A stretch of 47,929 nt of DNA, taken from the NCBI GenBank assembly GCA_947625965.1, contig CANQQO010000006.1, positions 1 to 47,929 of the forward strand. The letters run 5' to 3'. Positions 33,755 through 40,040 of the stretch are shown here, piece after piece. Origin of the DNA: an uncultured Oscillospiraceae bacterium (GTDB lineage: Bacteria > Bacillota > Clostridia > Oscillospirales > Oscillospiraceae). The notes below the pieces were generated by a model. It ran no database searches and was not told where the DNA came from. It saw only the letters and a program-made list of their open reading frames with translations. Within the stretch, counting starts at the first letter, position 1. The number at the start of each line of letters is the position of its first letter. Position numbers and translations under genes: made by a program.

Positions 33755-34224
33755 TTTATATCAACCTTACCCTTTTTATAATTGTTTGCTTTTTTATGTG
33801 CATATTGGGTAATCCTGCGCTTCCCAAAATTTCGATTGAAAAGTTGCATTATGCAAACGCCAAGTGGATAAAATTTAATTGGCAAACTCGCGATCGGAAG
33901 AATTATAATTAACATGCGTATTCCTGGTGAAACTGATTCCTGAAAAGAATTAGCGGGTATTATAATAAGACAAGACAAAAGAAGTACCAAATGAATTATT
34001 CCGATAGCGAAACAAACAACTAATGCCCAGAATACATTAGCATTGCCAATTCGCAAAGATTGAAAGTCTTCGCAGAAATCTACAAATAAAGGGAAAAAAT
34101 AAATTAGCGCTGTAAGAATTATAAGTATCCTATTATCATTAGAAATTGCGTAAGCATATGCGATATACCCTGCAACGCAGAAAATCAATGACAGACTCGA
34201 TCCAGTAATTGATTTAGCTCTCAT
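33751..34224 (-). CDS. Four-helix membrane protein (cargo)
   Basis: A 157-aa protein with four hydrophobic helices (about 8-28, 32-50, 63-92, 101-125) and a strongly basic tail (NRNFGKRRITQYAHKK and following). No family recognised. First gene of the cargo unit, with a well-formed promoter 46 nt upstream; the ribosome binding site is weak. AT-rich. Confidence 0.65.
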   Translation of the reverse strand: MRAKSITGSSLSLIFCVAGYIAYAYAISNDNRILIILTALIYFFPLFVDFCEDFQSLRIGNANVFWALVVCFAIGIIHLVLLLSCLIIIPANSFQESVSPGIRMLIIILPIASLPIKFYPLGVCIMQLFNRNFGKRRITQYAHKKANNYKKGKVDIK

Positions 34225-34270
34225 AATTTACCATACCTCATATGTCATAATCAAATCTTTTCTGCTTGTG

Positions 34271-34298
34271 ATTATACCATATATTTTCCGTTTTTCAA
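34271..34298 (-). promoter_or_regulatory. Promoter of the cargo operon
   Basis: Minus strand TTGAAA, 16 nt, TATAAT, 46 nt upstream of the 157-aa gene. Confidence 0.7.
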
Positions 34299-34782
34299 TA
34301 GTTTTTTTCCAATTTCTTTCATATTTTTTTAAAAAAAGACATATTTATGTAAACTGGTCATCAAAATATTGCCGAAAACGAACGGTTCTTTCACCCTGCG
34401 GTGTGGCATCCCACTTTTTCCCGAAGCAGTTTATAAAGTTATTGTCCTTTTGATTGTATTGTCCTATGTACAGCATTGCAATATATATGAGACTCAGGGG
34501 GGGATAGAAAAAGGCGATTGAGTTCGTTAGAATAACGTTCCCACACACGATTCTGAACGAGAGCACCCAATCGCCATGAACAGTGTAGCACAAGACAGGA
34601 AAAAAGCACAAGAGATATTTGCCGCACGAGCTAACGGCATGGATACATTCGGTAGAACTGTACCAGCAAACGAAAGATATTGGGTTTAACAATCATCAAT
34701 AGCTCCCCGCCAACGTGGGGGTGGGCGGCAGGCTTGTTACTCGGGAGGAGAGGGGCCCATACCGTATGGGGCGTGCCATACG
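34299..34782. other. Junction region between cargo and phage module
   Basis: No intact gene. A minus-strand frame (about 34345-34476) reads DNNFINCFGKKWDATPQGER and may be the tail of a lost gene. A plus-strand 37-codon frame at 34576-34689 (MNSVAQDRKKAQEIFAARAN and on) has coding-like texture but stops abruptly. Directly before it an inverted repeat GGCGATTG/CAATCGCC at 34513-34575 encloses a second imperfect helix. Confidence 0.4.
34513..34575. repeat. 63-nt imperfect hairpin before a short ORF
   Basis: GGCGATTG and CAATCGCC at the ends, with TTCGTTAGAAT and ATTCTGAACGA as an inner imperfect helix; the next base starts an ATG. It could be a leftover transposon end or a structured leader. 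Confidence 0.4.
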
Positions 34783-35230
34783 TTAATTTCGTCCCGTCAT
34801 CCACGACGCACCACTGCTCGATGATCTGTCTGGTATCTCTGGAGATCCATTTCAGAAGGTGGTTGCATTGTATCAGCTTCGCCCGGGTATACACCGTGGT
34901 GTTGGCGTCCCGTTCGTTCACCAGCCAGTAGTTCTCCATCCAGTAGACCAGCGAACCCAGCTTAATGTCCTCGTGGGGAAGGGAGAAGATCGACTTCTCG
35001 TTTAAGTTGTCCGAATTGATAATGGCCACATTTTGGGTGATCTTGTGTTCCTGCGCCTCCTGGGAGGTGATGTTGTACCCGTAGGCGCTAGGGTAGATCT
35101 CCGCCGTGTGGTAGGACAGGCTGTCCGGCAGCTTCGTGTTCAAAAAGCGGTATTCCCGCTCCAGGGTTGCCCCTCGCTTTGTGCCGCCGTGGGCGTCCAC
35201 CCTGCTTTGGTAAAGGCCCCACATTCCCAT
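34631..35230 (-). pseudogene. Truncated phage head-tail region protein
   Basis: The first ~149 residues look like a complete phage-type N-terminal part (GMWGLYQSRVDAHGG, NSDNLNEKSIFSLPHEDI, YWLVNERDANTTVYTRAKLIQCNHLLKW, EQWCVVDDGTK). From about 34783 the frame turns into unrelated residues and ends at a chance stop, so the C-terminal part seems lost at a recombination junction. Position last in a head-gene run suggests a head-tail or neck role; this is inference. Confidence 0.6.
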
Positions 35231-35231
35231 T

Positions 35232-35564
35232 TCAGCCAGCTCCTTTGTACTGCTCCCGCATTTGCTCGCAGACCCGGATGGCCTTGAACACCTCCCGCTT
35301 CACGGTTGGCACCGTGGCGGTGGGGCTCTCGATCAGGAACTGTAAAATCGCCAGGAGCTTAAGGAACCTGGAGTCCAGGGCCAGCCCGTCGATCAGATCC
35401 CCGCAGCCCATCAGCTCGTTTCGCAGGCTCTCCATGTAAACCGTCAGGCTTGGCTCGTTGCTCTCCCGAATGGGCAGGATCTTGAAGAAGCTGTTGATCA
35501 GCGAGTCAAAGAAACGCCCAACCAGCTCATCCGAAACCGGCGTACCCGCCGCCGTCTCGATCAT
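35232..35564 (-). CDS. Phage protein of unknown function (110 aa)
   Basis: Helical 110-aa protein between other head-module genes; no motif recognised. It overlaps the preceding gene by 1 nt (TAATG), so coupled. GC-rich like the neighbouring phage genes and unlike the cargo. Probably a small virion or assembly protein. Confidence 0.6.
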   Translation of the reverse strand: MIETAAGTPVSDELVGRFFDSLINSFFKILPIRESNEPSLTVYMESLRNELMGCGDLIDGLALDSRFLKLLAILQFLIESPTATVPTVKREVFKAIRVCEQMREQYKGAG

Positions 35565-36007
35565 TAGTGCAGCTCCGTCAGAGCGCCATGGTTGTAGCTG
35601 TACTCTCTGACCATCTGGACGTAATCCCTCTGGGCCTTTTCATAGGTCGTCCGTACCTGTTTGGAGAGCTCCGCCGGGGAGTAGGTGGTAAAGTCCCTGG
35701 TGTTCAGCGCGTTTTCCAGCAGCTCCTGCTTGTAGATGTAGGGTTTCAGCCATTGGACGATCATCCCCTCGGACAGGATCTCCACCAGCTCGTCGGCGTC
35801 CTCCTCCAGGAAGTCCGGTGTAAATTCCCGGGTCACGTCGTCCACCGCCGTCAGGTCGTATTTGCAGTTTTTCCTAAAACCGCTGGCGGCCCGTTTCAGA
35901 TACCCGTCCAGGAGGGTAGTCCGTCCTCCCTCCGGGATCTTCAGCAGCTCGAACTCTGTGATTTTGGACAGGAACGCGTCTTCGATCACATCATAGGAAA
36001 TCGTCAT
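35564..36007 (-). CDS. Phage protein, possible head-tail connector (147 aa)
   Basis: Acidic helical protein of connector size. DFLEEDADELVEILSEGMIVQWLKPYI (in parts) and FTTYSPAELSKQVRTTYEKAQRDY recall small structural proteins that follow the capsid gene in clostridial siphophages. Assignment by position and feel only. It starts 9 nt after the 183-aa gene. Confidence 0.55.
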   Translation of the reverse strand: MTISYDVIEDAFLSKITEFELLKIPEGGRTTLLDGYLKRAASGFRKNCKYDLTAVDDVTREFTPDFLEEDADELVEILSEGMIVQWLKPYIYKQELLENALNTRDFTTYSPAELSKQVRTTYEKAQRDYVQMVREYSYNHGALTELH

Positions 36008-36016
36008 AGTCCCTCC

Positions 36017-36568
36017 TTACCGCTCGATCAGCTCGATGTTCAAAGCCTCCTCGATGGCGTGGATCACCGAAAGGGAATCGATCTCGTTGTCCCGAATCAG
36101 CTCCTTGGCCCGGTAGGCGACGGAGCGCTTCTGTCCGTCAGACATCTCCTTCAGCACCCGCTTCAGGTCTGCCGCCTTCATCTTGAACAGATCGTCGAAC
36201 CGGTCGATGGGCACGGCGTTCCGGTAGTATTGCCGCACGCCCAGATAGTCCACGATCCACGGCTCGTCGAACATGAACCAGTTGCTCTCGAAGAACTTCT
36301 TGCTGGTGTTCTTGGCGTTCCGCAATTCCCGAAGCTCCATCTCCTGCTCATCTCCAAAGGCGCCCCAGACGAACTTCTCGCCGGTGCGGGAGCTGCGGTA
36401 GATCAGCTTCCCGTGGAACCCGTTCCGCACGGTTACATACTGGTTCGGGTCAACCTCCTTGGGGACGATGGGCTGCGCGGGCTGCTCCTGGACCACTTCC
36501 TCCGGGGTCGGGGCGGCGGTCTCCGCCTTCTTGGCGGCGCTTCTCTTTCTTGTGTTGGTGGTTGCCAT
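36017..36568 (-). CDS. Phage structural/morphogenesis protein (183 aa)
   Basis: Lies directly after the capsid frame. The Ala/Lys/Pro-rich N-terminus (about 1-40) is followed by a compact domain (VTVRNGFHGKLIYRSSRTGE, KKFFESNWFMFDEPWIVDYLG) and a helical tail. The pattern of capsid gene, hairpin, then this gene is what one expects of a high-expression head module. Exact role unknown. Confidence 0.6.
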   Translation of the reverse strand: MATTNTRKRSAAKKAETAAPTPEEVVQEQPAQPIVPKEVDPNQYVTVRNGFHGKLIYRSSRTGEKFVWGAFGDEQEMELRELRNAKNTSKKFFESNWFMFDEPWIVDYLGVRQYYRNAVPIDRFDDLFKMKAADLKRVLKEMSDGQKRSVAYRAKELIRDNEIDSLSVIHAIEEALNIELIER

Positions 36569-36590
36569 AGTTCATATCCTTTCTTTCAAG

Positions 36591-36612
36591 CCCGGCGGAA
36601 CACCGCCGGGCG
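36591..36612 (-). terminator. Hairpin after the capsid frame
   Basis: GCCCGGCGG/CCGCCGGGC with a 4-nt loop between the capsid frame and the next gene; no long U-tract, so a partial terminator or mRNA-stabilising stem is likely. Confidence 0.55.
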
Positions 36613-36623
36613 TATGTAGATGC

Positions 36624-37793
36624 TTAGGTCATCTCGTAGCGGCCAATGCCGGTGTTCCGGCCGGCCAGCAGGATGCCCATGCCGTACTTCTCGGCGTACA
36701 GGTACTCCTGGGTCAGGTCCGCGTTAGTCATGGGGTTGCCCAGCAGGACCAGAGGATCGCCCTCGTAGACCACCTTGATGGGCTTGGAGTCGCCGGCGAT
36801 CACGGTCACATAGTCGTCGGCCATGATGAAGTCGGTGGTGCCCACCTTGTAGCGCTGAGGCACTACGGCCACGGGCGTGCCGTAGAACTTGCCGGCGTAG
36901 CCCATCGCGTGGAGCTCGTCCTTGGCGCCGTCGCTGTCGATGCTCTCCTTGATTTTCCGCAGAGCCTTCTTGGTGCCGACGATGGTGGCAGGCTTGCCGC
37001 CGGCGGCGGCTTCCACATGGGCAACCAGATCCAGCAGCTCGTCCTCGTCGAAGGCGCCGGCCTGGGGGAAGTAGGTCTCGCCGCCGAACTGGTCGGCAGT
37101 GGCGCCGCCCCACAGGGTGTAGATGTCGTTGAGCAGCTTCTGGCGGAAGGACTCGGACACCCGGGTGATAAAGGTGTTGAAGTCCACCCGACCGGCAAGG
37201 ACCCGGTTCAGCTCCTCGTAGATGCGGACCGCCTTCATGGAGGTGGGGATGGTGGTGGAGGTGGAACCGCTCAGCCGCTGGCGGCGGATGCCCTGGGTGC
37301 CGTCGGCAACCTCGGCCACCACATACAGGTCGTAGTCCTCCACGATGAACTCGGGGGAGTCGCCCTGGGCCACGTTGCGGAACTCCACGAAGCTGTTGAA
37401 GTATTCGTCGCCCTGCAGACCTTCCACCACAGTCACGTTCAGAATCTGTTCGATGATGGAGAACAGGCCGACGCACTTGCCGTCCCGGATGTCTCGGATA
37501 TCCAGGTAGGTCTTGCCGTTGTTGGCTTCGATCAGCGCCTGGCGCAGGGCTTCCTGGCTCTGGCCGACGGAATACTTCTCGACCTTACCACGGAACCCAT
37601 CGATGCCCAGCTTGACGATAATCTTCTCGCTTGGTTCCACGAATCTGGTGCGTGGGCAAGCATTCTTTATTCGCTCCGCCTCATCCAGATATACCGCCAC
37701 ATAAATAAACCGCTTCTCCGGATGGGCATTGATAAATCGAATGGCAGCGCTGAACTTCCCGGAGCCCATGATCGCATCACACACATAGATCAC
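36624..37793 (-). pseudogene. Chimeric frame: phage helicase N-terminus fused to major capsid protein
   Basis: One 389-codon frame made of two unrelated pieces. Residues 1 to about 58 (MIYVCDAIMGSGKFSAAIRF, RFIYVAVYLDEAERIKNACP) are the start of a P-loop phage helicase; the Walker Ser/Thr is Phe here (GSGKF). From about residue 62 on, it is a phage major capsid protein (NNGKTYLDIRDIRDGKCVGL, VVEGLQGDEYFNSFVEF, IRRQRLSGSTSTTIPTSMK, ending GRYEMT). The capsid part has no Met of its own before about residue 170. An internal deletion in an ancestral prophage probably joined them in frame. Confidence 0.75.
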
Positions 37794-37812
37794 AGGTCTG
37801 CACCGTCCTTAC

Positions 37813-37850
37813 CGCAATACGATATAATGGGTCTACATACTTGTATTGCG
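37813..37850 (+). promoter_or_regulatory. Integrase promoter region with 8-bp inverted repeat
   Basis: CGCAATAC and GTATTGCG flank 22 nt that contain TATAAT at 37823-37828. No good -35 is seen. The repeat could be an operator, or it could form a stem in the integrase leader. Confidence 0.5.
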
Positions 37851-37875
37851 TCTTTCCTCTTGAAAGGAGGCTCTT

Positions 37876-39144
37876 ATGTCTGAAAGACGCGACAACAAAA
37901 ATCGCAAACTCAATCCTGGAGAATATCAGAAGTCAGACGGGCGGTATATGTACCGCTATAAAAGCGCCAGCGGGGAGACTCGGTTCCTGTACAGTTGGAC
38001 CCTGACGCAGACGGACCGCACGCCAGCCGGAAAGCAGCCCGGTCCATGTCTTCGGGAGCTGGAGCGGGACGCTCTCAAAGACGTGTCGGACAATATCGAC
38101 GCCGGGCGGGCCAAGCGGGCAACACTGAACCAGCGAATCGAGGAATTTCTGGCGCAAAAGCAAAAAATCGTCCGGCAATCCACCTTCGCCGATTACTACA
38201 GTTTCTGGAAGAAACATATCTGCCCAGATCCAATCGGGAGGATGGAACTGACAAAGGTCCGCTACAGCGACGTGAAAAAGCTCTATTTTCATCTGCGTTA
38301 TGATGTGGGGCTTCGGGCAAGATCTATTGGCAAGGTTCAGCTTATTCTCTCGCAGGTGTTTGACATCGCTGTGCGGGACGGACTTATCCGCATGAACCCC
38401 GCGTCCCATGCTATGGACGAAATCCTGGCGGCTGACCGGCCGGAAAAGCGCCGCGCCCTCACTATTGATGAGCAAACAGCCTTTTTGGGTTTCGTGCGGA
38501 ACGATCCACGAGCCAAAGGTCTGCTACCGTTTTTCATCTTCCTATTCGGCACTGGCTGCCGATTTGGTGAAGCGGCCGGCCTTACCTGGAACGACTGCGA
38601 TTTTGAGCACGACATTATATCCATCAATCATGGGTCCACCTATATTAAGCCTGTCGGCGAGAGCAAGACGCGGCATTTCATCATCCCGTGTAAAACCAGT
38701 GCAGGCAACCGAGTTATACCCATGCTGCCGGAGGTACGAGAGGCGCTGATGAATATTCGTAGGATGCAAATGAGCTCCGGTTTCAGCAATCTTTGTATCG
38801 ATGGCTATTCCGGTTTTGTATTTATAAGCAAACATGGAAATCTTTTACTTAGATCGGTTGTAGATTATGATATCCTAAAAATTATCGAGCGCTATAATGA
38901 ACAGGAGACTGCCCACGCCAAGAAAGAGCATCGCTCCCCGCTGATTCTGCCCCGCTTTTCGGCGCATAACATCCGCCACACCTTCTGCACCCGCTTATGC
39001 GAGAACATCTCCAACATCAAGGTTATTCAGGAGGTAATGGGGCACGCCAACGCTTCCGTGACCATGAATATCTACAGTGAAGCCACCATGGATGCTAAAA
39101 AGCAAGCCTTCCAATCCTTAGATTCTAAAGCCCTGGCCTTGTAA
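37876..39144 (+). CDS. int: Tn916-type tyrosine integrase
   Basis: A 422-aa site-specific recombinase. The N-terminus (MSERRDNKNRKLNPGEYQKS, DGRYMYRYKS) is the Tn916 Int-type arm-DNA-binding domain; a SAM-like core-binding domain spans about 95-180. Catalytic residues are all present: R229 (GTGCRFGE), K273, H364 and R367 (HNIRHTF), H390 (MGHAN) and Y400 (MNIYSE). GAAAGGAGG lies 5 nt before the ATG. It reads outward to the right att site and is immediately followed by arm-like repeats. No excisionase gene is recognisable. Confidence 0.92.
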   Translation: MSERRDNKNRKLNPGEYQKSDGRYMYRYKSASGETRFLYSWTLTQTDRTPAGKQPGPCLRELERDALKDVSDNIDAGRAKRATLNQRIEEFLAQKQKIVRQSTFADYYSFWKKHICPDPIGRMELTKVRYSDVKKLYFHLRYDVGLRARSIGKVQLILSQVFDIAVRDGLIRMNPASHAMDEILAADRPEKRRALTIDEQTAFLGFVRNDPRAKGLLPFFIFLFGTGCRFGEAAGLTWNDCDFEHDIISINHGSTYIKPVGESKTRHFIIPCKTSAGNRVIPMLPEVREALMNIRRMQMSSGFSNLCIDGYSGFVFISKHGNLLLRSVVDYDILKIIERYNEQETAHAKKEHRSPLILPRFSAHNIRHTFCTRLCENISNIKVIQEVMGHANASVTMNIYSEATMDAKKQAFQSLDSKALAL

Positions 39145-39158
39145 AATGCGCTAAGGTC

Positions 39159-39182
39159 CGTACTAAAAATCGTACTAAAATT
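39159..39182. repeat. Right arm-type direct repeats
   Basis: CGTACTAAAAAT then CGTACTAAAATT, tandem 12-mers 14 nt after the integrase stop. They share TACTAAAAAT with the left-end pair. The rest of the 39145-39339 gap has no gene; a CAATATATTGTG palindrome at 39261-39272 mirrors one near the left end. Confidence 0.55.
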
Positions 39183-39339
39183 CAGTAGCCAAAATGAGAA
39201 ATTTTAAGAAGTTTTAAGAAAACCCAAAACGCAGGAAAAAAGAGGCCACATCCAAAATCGCAATATATTGTGTTATGCTCAAATTAAATCTACCATATCT
39301 TGCGTCAATCACCCTCTCTATTTTACAACATACAAAGCC

Positions 39340-39359
39340 TTGCATTTTGGAAAAAAATG
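39340..39359. repeat. attR core (20-bp direct repeat)
   Basis: Identical to 32101-32120. Its first six bases are the -35 box of the promoter for the gene at 39410. Confidence 0.8.
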
Positions 39360-39368
39360 TGATATAGT
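39340..39368 (+). promoter_or_regulatory. Promoter of the 39410 gene, half inside attR
   Basis: TTGCAT, 17 nt, TATAGT. The following GATATAGTAT is tandemly duplicated, giving a second TATAGT 10 nt on. Confidence 0.75.
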
Positions 39369-39409
39369 ATGATATAGTATTTTTACCAAGTAATGTGGGA
39401 GGGATCTTC

Positions 39410-39991
39410 ATGGCAAGAAAGCGGAACCGGTATCGGGAAATGGAACAATTCATGACCTATTTCCTGATTGGAGACGGCGTGGTCTTTCTTCTGTTTTTGC
39501 TGGCCTCGGCTTTCGGCGTGACCTGGCTGAAGGTCATTACGGCGCTGCTGTGCCTGGGCGTTTCCGCGCTGGGCATTGGATATCTGTACTTAAGCGGGGA
39601 GCTGCTGCGGCCCAGAAGCCGCTGGATGAGCATCGGCTTCGCGGCGGTGCTGCTGTGCCTGCTGGTGTCCCTTCTGCTGCGGTATCCCAGCCCGGATCCC
39701 AACGTTGTGAAAACCCCCGGCTCCACCCAGACCAATCCGAACGGCTCCGGCACGAGCGGCGTAAGCCCAAGCGGCACCGGCGGACAGGGCAGTCAGCAGT
39801 CCGATCCCCAGGGCGGTCAGGAGAGCAATCCCCAGGGCGGCCAGGAGGGCGATTCGCAATCCGGCCAGCAGGGTACTCAGGGCAGCGACCAGGGCGGCCA
39901 GCCCTCTGAGTCCCAGGGCGCATCCGGCGCCAGCGAGGGGAACGATTCCACCGGCCAGCAGGGTACCCAGGGCAGCGGCCAGAGCGCCTAA
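39410..39991 (+). CDS. Membrane protein with Gln/Gly/Ser-rich tail
   Basis: A 193-aa protein. The start at 39410 (MARKRNRYREM) has GGGAGGG upstream; the ORF-track start is 5 codons earlier. Three hydrophobic helices lie in the first 95 residues, then about 95 residues of low-complexity tail built from variations of QGGQES/SGQQGTQGS. The tail is probably outside the membrane. No family recognised. It is the host gene beside the right att site; before insertion it was divergent from scpA. Confidence 0.7.
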   Translation: MARKRNRYREMEQFMTYFLIGDGVVFLLFLLASAFGVTWLKVITALLCLGVSALGIGYLYLSGELLRPRSRWMSIGFAAVLLCLLVSLLLRYPSPDPNVVKTPGSTQTNPNGSGTSGVSPSGTGGQGSQQSDPQGGQESNPQGGQEGDSQSGQQGTQGSDQGGQPSESQGASGASEGNDSTGQQGTQGSGQSA

Positions 39992-40008
39992 TTCCATAAG
40001 GACACTTT

Positions 40009-40040
40009 GACCCCACCGAAACGGTGGGGTCAGGTTTTTT
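40009..40040 (+). terminator. Intrinsic terminator
   Basis: GACCCCACCG/CGGTGGGGTC with an AAA loop, then AGGTTTTTT. Its U-tract overlaps the stop codon of the convergent nucleoside kinase gene. Confidence 0.9.

Larger units (their letters stand above)
32101..39359. mobile_element. Integrated Tn916-integrase-type element with phage remnant (about 7.2 kb)
   Basis: Bounded by an exact 20-bp direct repeat TTGCATTTTGGAAAAAAATG (32101-32120 and 39340-39359). Removing one copy and the interval rejoins scpA and the divergent gene at 39410 through a single intergenic region with both promoters. Contents: non-coding left end, AT-rich three-gene cargo operon, truncated phage head module, integrase, non-coding right end. 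No excisionase, replication, terminase or portal gene was seen, so self-mobility is doubtful. Composition is mosaic: about one third GC in the cargo, over half in the phage part. Confidence 0.85.

Noticed and set aside
34345-34692. 115-aa minus-strand ORF
   Set aside because: The first part runs through the 63-nt hairpin and looks random. Only the last ~40 codons look coding-like, and they are described as a possible remnant.
36624-37793. Chimera as an assembly error
   Set aside because: The frame is continuous across the junction, composition does not change there, and the truncated last gene of the module also fits a real rearranged prophage. It cannot be fully excluded without reads.
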